DNA from: Kofleriaceae bacterium
GTDB taxonomy: Bacteria; Myxococcota_A; Polyangia; Haliangiales; Haliangiaceae
Direction: 5' to 3'
DNA length: 50,871 bases
NCBI GenBank assembly: GCA_022842285.1
Contig: JALHPV010000011.1
Location: forward strand, 6,575 to 57,445
Shown in pieces: positions 9,478 through 17,106 of the stretch (positions are counted from its first letter, which is position 1; every line of letters starts with the position of its first letter). A program made the translations under genes and the position numbers. The notes under the pieces are model-generated. The model was not told the DNA's origin. It saw only the letters and a program-made list of their open reading frames with translations, and made no database searches.

Positions 9478-9506
9478 CTCCTCGATATGTAACGCGTGCC
9501 CAGCGC

Positions 9507-9526
9507 CTTACGCAAATATGCGTAAG
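9507..9526. promoter_or_regulatory. Perfect 20-bp palindrome in divergent promoter region
   Basis: Arms CTTACGCA and TGCGTAAG are perfectly complementary around an AATA spacer. The site lies between the RDD gene and the dikinase gene and just upstream of the TAGTCT hexamer at 9533. A regulator binding here could control both directions. No adjacent regulator gene identifies the protein. Confidence 0.5.
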
Positions 9527-9532
9527 TCCGAG

Positions 9533-9538
9533 TAGTCT
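9533..9538 (+). promoter_or_regulatory. Candidate -10 hexamer (TAGTCT), leaderless-type
   Basis: TAGTCT ends 7 nt before the ATG at 9546 and there is no Shine-Dalgarno, the arrangement expected for a leaderless mRNA. The palindrome at 9507-9526 would lie over the -35/spacer region. Confidence 0.4.
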
Positions 9539-9545
9539 GCCAGGC

Positions 9546-11555
9546 ATGCGAGCGCTGCCGCTGGTCGTGATTCTGGTGGCCTGCGGCGGCAAAGGGGACG
9601 ACAAGGCCCCTCCCCAGCCCGGATCGGGGGCCCCCCCACCGCCGCCGGCCGTGGTGGCCGATGCCGGGGTGCCCATCGATGCCCTCGAGCCGCCGCCAGT
9701 CGTCCTCCCCGAAACCGCGCCGGCCCGCCGCCTCTGGAGCCCGAAACTGCCCGACGAGGCGACCTTCGAGGCCTACTCCAAGGAGCTCGGCGGGGAGCGC
9801 TTCGCCAAGTTCGTCATCGATCTGAAGACCGACGCCATCTACTACTTCGACGTCAACGTCTATCCGGTCCACAAGGACTTCGTCTTCCAGGAGCTCTACA
9901 AGCGGCCCAGGACGAAGGCGGCCATCCGGGCCTTCGACCGGAACTACACGGCCGACAAGCCCGAGTTCCTCCTCTGCTACCTCGTCCACCACCTCCGCCA
10001 GGACATGTGGACATTCGCCTTCTGGGACGGCGACAAGGCGACCGCCGAGCACGTGCGCCGCGCCTACAAGCGGATGGTCCAGACCTTCTTCTTTGCCGAC
10101 CGGGTGAAGTACCGCCCCGACTCCAACTACCAGGAGGAGGTCGCGAAGAAGCTAGGCGACGTTCCCTTCGTCCTGAACGATCAGCTCTACAAGGCCGCCG
10201 ACTACCAGGCGTTCAACGAGGGCACCACCGTCGGCACCCTGCGGATCGTCTCGCCCGGCACGGCGGAGGCAGACCTCGCGTTCACGCCCGAGGACATCGT
10301 CGTCCTGCCGATGCCCATCTCCGATATCACGCCCGTCGCCGGCATCATCTCCGAGGTCTTCAGCTCGCCGCTCTCGCACCTCTCGCTGCGGGCGAAGGGC
10401 TGGCGCATCCCGAACATCGGCCTCAAGCGCGCCTCGGAGACCCTCGCCTCGCTGAACGGCAAGGCCGTCTTCTTCGACGCGACGTACGCCGCGCACACCA
10501 TCCGCCCGGCCACCGAGGCCGAGGTCGCCGCGTTCCGCGCGAAGCAGGCGCAGCGGCCGACGGTGGTGATGCCCGCGCCGGATCTCGTGACCGCGGACCT
10601 CGAACCGCTCTCGACGATGACCGCCGACGACGCTGTTCGCTACGGTCCGAAGGCCTCGAACCTCGGGGTCATCATGGCGGCGAAGCTCCCCGGCTTCGAG
10701 GTCCCGCCGGGCTTCGGCGTGCCGTTCCACTACTACGAGGCGCACCTGCGCGCGGCCGGCGTCGACGACGAGATCGATCAACTGGTCGCCAATCCCCTGG
10801 GCGGCACGGACACCGAGGTCCGGAAGAACGAGCTGACCAAGATCCGCGCCGCCATCGAAGCCGCGCCCGTCGATCCCGCGCTGTGCGCGAAGATCGAGAC
10901 GGCCATCACCGCCCTCGGCGACGCCTACCAGGACAAGGGCCTCTTCGTCCGCAGCTCCCACAACGCGGAGGACATGGACACGTTCTCGGGGGCGGGCCTG
11001 CACGAGACCGTCCCCAACGTGCGCGGCGCGGCGGCGGTATGCGCGGCGCTGAAGAAGGTGTGGGCCTCCGCGTGGAAGCAGTCCGCGTTCGAGGCCCGCC
11101 AGTTCGCGGGGATCGATCAGCGCCTCGTCGCCGGTGGTGCGCTCGTGCAGGTCGGCGTGCCGGCGACGTCCGCCGGCGTCATGGTCACGGTGCATCCCAC
11201 GGATCCGACCGACGAACGCAACTACACCATCAACGCGAAGAGCGGCCTCGGGATGGCGGTCGTCGACGGCCGCAAGGTCCCCGAGAGCCTGATGGTGTCC
11301 TGGTACAACCACGGCATCCGCGTCCTCTCGCGCTCCGACGAGCCGACGCTGCTCGTCTTCGACGAGAAAGGCGGCACCCGGGAGGTCCCGAACCCGAACC
11401 AAGGCAAGCCGGTGCTCACCAACAAGAAGGCGATCCTCCTCGCCGACACCGGCAAGAAGCTGACGGAGCTCTTCAAGAACAAGCGCCTCGACGTCGAGTG
11501 GGTCTTCGTCGACGACCAGCTCTACATCGTCCAGACCCGCCCGCTCGTCGACTGA
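9546..11555 (+). CDS. Lipoprotein PEP-synthase/glucan-dikinase-like enzyme (His swivel domain then PPDK_N)
   Basis: A 669-residue predicted lipoprotein; the short signal ends in LVAC at residue 14. After an unrecognised N-terminal region (about 60-240), a phosphohistidine swivel domain contains SSPLSHLSLRAKGWRIPN with predicted acceptor H278. It is followed by an ATP-binding PPDK_N domain (PF01326, about 350-669) with GPKASNLG, FVRSSHNAEDMDTFSGAG and the terminal YIVQTRPLVD. The order His domain then ATP domain, the LSHxSxRA motif and the absence of a C-terminal PEP-binding barrel resemble alpha-glucan water dikinases rather than PEP synthase or PPDK. Its predicted export is odd because the family uses ATP. 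The start is the ATG at 9546, with a TAGTCT hexamer 7 nt upstream. Confidence 0.75.
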   Translation: MRALPLVVILVACGGKGDDKAPPQPGSGAPPPPPAVVADAGVPIDALEPPPVVLPETAPARRLWSPKLPDEATFEAYSKELGGERFAKFVIDLKTDAIYYFDVNVYPVHKDFVFQELYKRPRTKAAIRAFDRNYTADKPEFLLCYLVHHLRQDMWTFAFWDGDKATAEHVRRAYKRMVQTFFFADRVKYRPDSNYQEEVAKKLGDVPFVLNDQLYKAADYQAFNEGTTVGTLRIVSPGTAEADLAFTPEDIVVLPMPISDITPVAGIISEVFSSPLSHLSLRAKGWRIPNIGLKRASETLASLNGKAVFFDATYAAHTIRPATEAEVAAFRAKQAQRPTVVMPAPDLVTADLEPLSTMTADDAVRYGPKASNLGVIMAAKLPGFEVPPGFGVPFHYYEAHLRAAGVDDEIDQLVANPLGGTDTEVRKNELTKIRAAIEAAPVDPALCAKIETAITALGDAYQDKGLFVRSSHNAEDMDTFSGAGLHETVPNVRGAAAVCAALKKVWASAWKQSAFEARQFAGIDQRLVAGGALVQVGVPATSAGVMVTVHPTDPTDERNYTINAKSGLGMAVVDGRKVPESLMVSWYNHGIRVLSRSDEPTLLVFDEKGGTREVPNPNQGKPVLTNKKAILLADTGKKLTELFKNKRLDVEWVFVDDQLYIVQTRPLVD

Positions 11556-11611
11556 GAGCCCTGGGTCCGGGCATACCCGGCGCATACCTGTCCCCGACCG
11601 CGCGCCCTCCG

Positions 11612-11617
11612 TAGGTT
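11612..11617 (+). promoter_or_regulatory. Candidate -10 hexamer (TAGGTT), leaderless-type
   Basis: TAGGTT ends 6 nt upstream of the GTG at 11624. The CGGAG between them is too close to the start to serve as a normal ribosome-binding site. Confidence 0.35.
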
Positions 11618-11623
11618 CTCGGA

Positions 11624-11917
11624 GTGAAACAACAATCCGCGCGGTCGTTGTTGCTCGTGATGGATGGAGCTGACGAGGCGACACTGGCGCAGCTGCGCCG
11701 GAGCATCGCGCCGTCGCACCTGATAGCGGCCAGCTCGCGCGACATACCCGGGGTGATCCGCTCGTTCCAGATCTCGTGTGTTGTGGTGGCGGGCGAGACG
11801 ATCGTGGAGCCAGAGACGCTCCTCGCGGCGCTCCCTCGCACCGTGCCGATCGAGCGCGTGTTCTCTCGCTCCGTGGCGGCGGTCGCCGAGCGTTTGCAGC
11901 GCGCCCTCGAGCGCTGA
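11624..11917 (+). CDS. Small hypothetical protein, receiver-like
   Basis: A 97-residue acidic-to-neutral protein starting at GTG. The predicted pattern alternates short hydrophobic strands and helices (SLLLVMDG, PSHLIAAS, SCVVVAGE, LLAALPRTVPIERVFSR, AVAERLQRALE). This is reminiscent of a minimal receiver or Rossmann-like half domain, but I see no conserved phosphorylation Asp and Lys in the right places. It is not assigned to a family. It stands alone between the dikinase gene and the toxin island. Confidence 0.45.
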   Translation: MKQQSARSLLLVMDGADEATLAQLRRSIAPSHLIAASSRDIPGVIRSFQISCVVVAGETIVEPETLLAALPRTVPIERVFSRSVAAVAERLQRALER

Positions 11918-11979
11918 GGCTTCCCACCGCACGACAACGAGGCGGATGCTTGAACAGTACCGGAGTCGCCATAGGCCTG

Positions 11980-11999
11980 ATTCACCCGCCGGGGTGAAT
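11980..11999. promoter_or_regulatory. Perfect inverted repeat upstream of the toxin gene
   Basis: ATTCACCC and GGGTGAAT flank a GCCG spacer, followed by an unusually A/T-rich GCAAATTATCTTGA stretch. It lies 51 bp before the toxin start. It could be an operator for the toxin promoter or a hairpin ending the preceding small gene; there is no long T tract, so I favour an operator. Confidence 0.4.
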
Positions 12000-12050
12000 T
12001 GCAAATTATCTTGAGCGGTTAGCCGCGACTGCGGCATCCTGTGCCTGGGC

Positions 12051-15000
12051 ATGTCGATCGATCACGGGAGGCGTAAGGCCTCCGAAGGAGGCGCGGCGGC
12101 AGCGAACCCTGCGGGTGCTCCAGACAGCACCTCGCCCGCGCAGCCCACGCCCGCCACCCCGGATTGCATCATCCCTGGCGTTTCTCCTGACCTGACGGGC
12201 CTCCATCACTGGACGGAGCCGGCCGCCGACCCGACGGCGAAGAAGCTCGATCCCGTCGCGCAGATCCAGGCGAACCTCGCCGCGATCAACGGGCGCAACT
12301 ACGCGCAGGTGCTCGTCCAGAATGTCGATAACACCGACAACAAGAAGGCTCGCTGGGAGTTCCTGAACACGCTCGACCGCGTCGACGACCCGGCCACGCG
12401 CCACCAGATGATGACGGCGTTCGCCGAGCAGACTGGGCAGTCGCTCGAAGAGTTCATCACGCAAGCGGACTGGCACGGCGAGCGCGATCGAGCTCAGGCG
12501 CTGAGCCTGATCTCGCCGGAACGCGATGCGGCCGCGGCGCGCATCGAAGCGATGAGCCCGGACGAGCAGAAGGCGCTCAAGGTCAACGCGAAGCGGTGGG
12601 CGCAACAGGTGCTCTCGGTCACCCGCACCGAAGAGGCTGACGACGACGGGAACGCAGCGGGAATCTACCGGGCGCTCGGGCAGCGTACTCCCGAGGAGCT
12701 CGAAGCCATCCGGGCGGAGATTCGTTTCAACACGGGCGGGGCCTCGATCTATGAGGAGTTGGACCGCTCGCTGTCGGGCAACACGGAGGACGAAGCGGTC
12801 GCCGGCCTGAGCGGAGACCCTCTCAAAGCCGCGTGGGTCGGACTGCGAAACGTCGACAACAATCCCGAGCGGACCAAGGAGATTCTTCGCAACCTCACCC
12901 CACAACAGCTGGCCGAGTTCCAGGCCCAGGCGGTCGTTCATGGCACCGGATGGATCACCGACAAGATCCCAGAGGGGGCCGATCGCGAGGAAGTGAAACA
13001 GCTGCTCGCCGGTAAGCAGGACGCAGCCGACGGCGAGCATCTGGCGAATCTGCTGCGCGACCCACTCGATGGGGCTCGCCCACAGCTCAAGATGTTCGGC
13101 GGTTTCGAGCTCGACGACCAGAGCAAGAAGTTCGAGGCAGCCCGCAGCCCGCAGAACATCATCCGCGAGTTCGAGGCAATGTCGCCGGAGAGGCTCGTCG
13201 CCGCGCGCGATGCGTACAACAAGCTGGCGGCCGAGCGTGGCGGTGATTCGTGGGAGAAGTTGATCAGCGACCGCTTCGGGGATGACAAGCAACTGAAGGC
13301 GCGCCTCGATGCGCTTACCGCGGGTGACCGCGTCGAGAGCAAGGCGCTCGGCTTGCGCGAAGCCCTGCAGGCCAACAACCAAGCGGAGATCGAGCGGATC
13401 CTCGCGAACCCGGACCTGAACTCCGACGATCCAGGCAAGCAGGCCGCCGCCCGCAAGGAGCGCCAAGCCCTCGATGCGCGCTTGCAGGACCTCGATCGCA
13501 ATGACCAGTACGTCGCCGCGCTCCAGCGAGGGGTTCCGCCGCAACAGATCGACGTGACAGGCCGCGACGTCTCGACACAGCTCCACGACCACTACGCGGA
13601 CCACGAAGCTCGAGCGGGTCAGGCTGGCCTCATCGATACGACACTGGATGTCGCGCGAGGAGGCATCTTCGGAGGCCTCGAGCTCGGCGAACAGGTCGTC
13701 GAGAACGTAGCCGCGCGAAGGGAGACCGTACGGGACAATCGCTATGCAGCGCAGGACTTGTGGGACCAGGGGCAGCTCTCCACGTCGACGCAGGTTCGTC
13801 GCGCGAGTAGAGCGCACGACGAAGAGCGCAGGCTGTCACTCCTCGAGAACCTCGAGTCGGAAGAGGAGCTCCGCAAGGTTCGCAGCGAGTACGAGCTCAA
13901 GTACGGAGGCGACCCGCTAGCCTCGAAGCCTGAAGTCGCCATGCTGCGGCTCGCGGCCAACTCGCGGAAAATGAGCGGCGACTCGCGTCCCCTCGACGAG
14001 ATCATCGCCGACATCGGTCGCGAACAGATGAGCTCGAACGAGCTGCGCGCCGAGCACCTCCGCCAGTACGGGCCGACCGCCGCGCGCAGCGACGACCAGA
14101 TTCTCCGCAACCACGAGGAGCTCTACGACCGCCAACACAGCGGTCCGCTGGAGGCGATGGAGTCGTGGCGCGAATTCAATGGAGGCAATCGCGGCACGGA
14201 AGACCTGGCGAAGCACCAGCTCGCCGCCGAGCGCTCGATGCTGACCGACGGTGAAGGCCCCTTTGGCTGGATCGGCCGGAAGCGACGGGACGCATACGCG
14301 CCGGAAGAGCTCGCTCAGCAACAGCGGAATACGGCCGAGACGCTCACGGTCCACAAGTCCGAGAAGGTGAAGCTCGCAGAGCGCAACGCCGAGGTGCTCA
14401 ACAAGTTCGCCTTGGTCGCGTCCTTCATCATCGGCAACCCCTGGCTCGCCATCGCCTTCGATGCCGCCGTCCACGCGGCGAAGTCCAAGATGAAGGAAGC
14501 CATCGCGGGCGAGGCGTATGACGAGAGCGGCGACCTTCGCGACTTCGGCGTCAACATGGGTATCGACGCGATCTTCATCGCGCTCCACGCGAACGCCCTC
14601 GCGGCCGCGGCCGGTGCCGGCGGTGGTGGCCTCAAGCCGCCGCCTGGCGCGGGTACGACGGCGGCCATCAGTGGGCGTGCGGCGACCGAGGCGGTCGACA
14701 ACGCCGTTACCAACGAAGCGAAGGAAGCGGCCGTCGACCAAGCGGTCAAAGATGTGGCCACCAGCGCGGGCGCGACGGAGAAGCAGGCTACGACTGCATC
14801 CGGTAAGAAGGCATCAGTTGGAGACGATGCCGCCAAGCAAGTCGACGCGACGAAGCCGGATGCGCCTGGGAGCGACGCCGTCGCCGTTCCTCCGCATGCG
14901 CCCGAAGTCGCACCGGCTTCTCCCCCGGTCGTGCCCAACCTGGTGAAACGCGGAGCGCACCCCGAGTTGATTGAGAAAGCCGTCGCTGACTTCGGCCCCG

Positions 15001-15701
15001 CTGGGGTCCAGGCGATGGAAGTCCTTGCGAGAGCAGGCTTCAGCGCTGAAGTTGCGCGCGAGACTCTCGAGTTGGCTGCAAGCACCAACATGCTCGACGA
15101 GATGGTGGACCTACTCAATTCTGGTCGCCTGCGGCACCCAACGCAGGTGAAAGCCCGATTGCAGAAGGTTGCAGATGAAGCGAAGAGGGGCCTGAATGGC
15201 ACTCGGAATGAGCTGATGCTTGCGGCGGAGCGAGCAGAGGAGGGTGCAGACGTCTCGATTGGCGGTGTCAAGCTAAAGTCGGGTGACGCCACGACAGGAA
15301 GAGCGGACGTGGTTGTGTACGGCAAGGATGGAAATGCATCGGAGGCAATTCAGGTCAAGACGGTCAGCAGTGCCGATGCTGACATGGTGGTCAACAACGC
15401 GGACGTGGCCGTGTCGCAACTGCGTAGAGAGCCACCCAAACAAGAAGCAAACGCGAAGAAGGCTGCCAAGAAGACGAACAAAGGCGCGAATGCTGCGAAC
15501 CAGCACGACGAGAGCCCGCCGGAACTAGCGCACAAGGTTGCCCACGTGATCATCGAGAGCAAGAACCCGTTGCATGGCGCGGATAGATCCGACCTCGCAA
15601 CTGAACTACGCGGCGTGATCGATGACCTCAGACCCGGCGAGTCGCTGGTCATCGTCAACGCAACTGGACGACACGAGTTCACAGCAGCGAAGGCCCCATG
15701 A
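12051..15701 (+). CDS. Polymorphic toxin with putative PD-(D/E)xK nuclease C-terminal domain
   Basis: A 1216-residue protein with no signal peptide. Residues about 60-680 are helical and repetitive (for example NNPERTKEILRNLTPQQLAE, and MSPERLVAARDAYNKLAAE), distantly like annexin-type or contractile-injection effector repeats. Residues 694-895 hold hydrophobic segments (FALVASFIIGNPWLAIAF; IDAIFIALHANALAAAA) and a Gly/Pro/Ala linker, typical of pre-toxin regions; this stretch is duplicated exactly downstream. The last 200 residues look like a restriction-endonuclease fold: E1060 in MLAAER, D1086 in GRADVVVYG and Q1101-V-K1103, a variant of (D/E)xK. I infer a DNase or RNase toxin used against competitors. 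The immunity gene overlaps the stop by ATGA. How the protein leaves the cell is not shown locally. Confidence 0.65.
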   Translation: MSIDHGRRKASEGGAAAANPAGAPDSTSPAQPTPATPDCIIPGVSPDLTGLHHWTEPAADPTAKKLDPVAQIQANLAAINGRNYAQVLVQNVDNTDNKKARWEFLNTLDRVDDPATRHQMMTAFAEQTGQSLEEFITQADWHGERDRAQALSLISPERDAAAARIEAMSPDEQKALKVNAKRWAQQVLSVTRTEEADDDGNAAGIYRALGQRTPEELEAIRAEIRFNTGGASIYEELDRSLSGNTEDEAVAGLSGDPLKAAWVGLRNVDNNPERTKEILRNLTPQQLAEFQAQAVVHGTGWITDKIPEGADREEVKQLLAGKQDAADGEHLANLLRDPLDGARPQLKMFGGFELDDQSKKFEAARSPQNIIREFEAMSPERLVAARDAYNKLAAERGGDSWEKLISDRFGDDKQLKARLDALTAGDRVESKALGLREALQANNQAEIERILANPDLNSDDPGKQAAARKERQALDARLQDLDRNDQYVAALQRGVPPQQIDVTGRDVSTQLHDHYADHEARAGQAGLIDTTLDVARGGIFGGLELGEQVVENVAARRETVRDNRYAAQDLWDQGQLSTSTQVRRASRAHDEERRLSLLENLESEEELRKVRSEYELKYGGDPLASKPEVAMLRLAANSRKMSGDSRPLDEIIADIGREQMSSNELRAEHLRQYGPTAARSDDQILRNHEELYDRQHSGPLEAMESWREFNGGNRGTEDLAKHQLAAERSMLTDGEGPFGWIGRKRRDAYAPEELAQQQRNTAETLTVHKSEKVKLAERNAEVLNKFALVASFIIGNPWLAIAFDAAVHAAKSKMKEAIAGEAYDESGDLRDFGVNMGIDAIFIALHANALAAAAGAGGGGLKPPPGAGTTAAISGRAATEAVDNAVTNEAKEAAVDQAVKDVATSAGATEKQATTASGKKASVGDDAAKQVDATKPDAPGSDAVAVPPHAPEVAPASPPVVPNLVKRGAHPELIEKAVADFGPAGVQAMEVLARAGFSAEVARETLELAASTNMLDEMVDLLNSGRLRHPTQVKARLQKVADEAKRGLNGTRNELMLAAERAEEGADVSIGGVKLKSGDATTGRADVVVYGKDGNASEAIQVKTVSSADADMVVNNADVAVSQLRREPPKQEANAKKAAKKTNKGANAANQHDESPPELAHKVAHVIIESKNPLHGADRSDLATELRGVIDDLRPGESLVIVNATGRHEFTAAKAP
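14131..14734 (+). repeat. 604-bp perfect direct repeat, copy 1 (inside toxin gene)
   Basis: Base-for-base identical to 16503-17106 (offset 2372). It encodes the hydrophobic pre-toxin segment and linker just ahead of the variable nuclease domain. The left edge is sharp: C versus A immediately before it. Confidence 0.97.
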
Positions 15702-16462
15702 CGAAGAATCTATGGACGCAGCAGGAGCATCCGATCGTCGAATGGAAAGCGAGTCTCGACGTGTTGGGTCCGGAGCCCGAATCGATTGCCCGTGTGCTGC
15801 TGCAAGTTGCTTCGGTGGGGCGTCAGGCCTCCCTCGTGCTGCTCGATGACGGTCTCGCGGACCAACTCGATGCAGCGATTGCTTCGTGCAAGACCTTTCG
15901 TATTGGCTTCGGCGGCCCACAGTCGTCGTGCGCTGCAGAGTTGTGCTGGTATGACGGTACAGACGAGATTACGTGCGGGGTCGTCGACGACCTCGGCGAG
16001 GTTCTCGCCGATCTACCGATGGGGGAAGACAAGATCAACGCTGGCTATCGTGAGCTGGGACGTCCTCCCGTGCTCGTCACAGGAAGCACTCTCAGCTACC
16101 GCGATAACCGATGGGCAGCCGGGCTTGGCGGGGTGAACCTTAGGATTCAACTCTGCTCGGACATCTGGATGCCCTACGTTCGAGGATTCGCACACCCGAG
16201 TCGCCGCGACGACCTGTTCTTCGACAACACCGAGCTTGCGTCGCGTAACACACCGAGGTTGAACAGCTTCCTCGCCCACGTGGCAGCCCTCATGCGGGCC
16301 CTTGGAACGGAGCTGGTTCAGACAGAGAAGGAGGCGGGGTATATTCTGGACTATCAGCCGTGGGTCCATGACACGGGAATCGCACTCGGCGGACCGGTGC
16401 CGAACGTTGCCCCGCCTGAGCTCGTGGGGGTTGAGTGGCCGCTGAGTTACCGCGAAGACTGA
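15698..16462 (+). CDS. Probable immunity protein for the upstream nuclease toxin
   Basis: A 254-residue cytoplasmic protein with no signal or membrane segment. Its ATG overlaps the toxin TGA (ATGA), the usual coupling for toxin-immunity pairs. It is homologous along its length to the protein at 18145-18849, which follows the second nuclease domain in the same way. Shared blocks include AELCWYDG versus ANMCWYDP, LCSDIWMPYVRGF versus LSSDIWFPYVKGY, and the FFDNTELASRNTPRLNSFL region versus its YFDNTQLAARHTPRLNAFL counterpart. Base composition is visibly richer in A/T than the flanking housekeeping genes, which suggests acquisition by transfer. I do not recognise a named immunity family. The immunity role is inferred from position and paired divergence. 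Confidence 0.65.
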   Translation: MTKNLWTQQEHPIVEWKASLDVLGPEPESIARVLLQVASVGRQASLVLLDDGLADQLDAAIASCKTFRIGFGGPQSSCAAELCWYDGTDEITCGVVDDLGEVLADLPMGEDKINAGYRELGRPPVLVTGSTLSYRDNRWAAGLGGVNLRIQLCSDIWMPYVRGFAHPSRRDDLFFDNTELASRNTPRLNSFLAHVAALMRALGTELVQTEKEAGYILDYQPWVHDTGIALGGPVPNVAPPELVGVEWPLSYRED

Positions 16463-16502
16463 TTCAGGCGTGAACCGCCCCAGTCCTCCCATGGCGCCAG
16501 CA

Positions 16503-17106
16503 GCCAACACAGCGGTCCGCTGGAGGCGATGGAGTCGTGGCGCGAATTCAATGGAGGCAATCGCGGCACGGAAGACCTGGCGAAGCACCAGCTCGCCGCC
16601 GAGCGCTCGATGCTGACCGACGGTGAAGGCCCCTTTGGCTGGATCGGCCGGAAGCGACGGGACGCATACGCGCCGGAAGAGCTCGCTCAGCAACAGCGGA
16701 ATACGGCCGAGACGCTCACGGTCCACAAGTCCGAGAAGGTGAAGCTCGCAGAGCGCAACGCCGAGGTGCTCAACAAGTTCGCCTTGGTCGCGTCCTTCAT
16801 CATCGGCAACCCCTGGCTCGCCATCGCCTTCGATGCCGCCGTCCACGCGGCGAAGTCCAAGATGAAGGAAGCCATCGCGGGCGAGGCGTATGACGAGAGC
16901 GGCGACCTTCGCGACTTCGGCGTCAACATGGGTATCGACGCGATCTTCATCGCGCTCCACGCGAACGCCCTCGCGGCCGCGGCCGGTGCCGGCGGTGGTG
17001 GCCTCAAGCCGCCGCCTGGCGCGGGTACGACGGCGGCCATCAGTGGGCGTGCGGCGACCGAGGCGGTCGACAACGCCGTTACCAACGAAGCGAAGGAAGC
17101 GGCCGT
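16503..17106 (+). repeat. 604-bp perfect direct repeat, copy 2 (start of orphan cassette)
   Basis: Identical to 14131-14734. It begins 40 bp after the first immunity gene's stop and runs into the orphan toxin. Beyond 17106 the two copies remain co-linear without indels for 52 bp but differ at 15 third-codon positions. Confidence 0.97.

Noticed and set aside
11567-11580. CCGGG-CATA-CCCGG hairpin after the dikinase gene as a terminator
   Set aside because: A five-base-pair stem with no following T tract is weak evidence in GC-rich DNA.
16503-17106. The 604-bp repeat as an insertion sequence or transposon end
   Set aside because: It is coding sequence in phase with the toxin frame, lacks terminal inverted repeats and a transposase, and its boundaries fit the pre-toxin segment.
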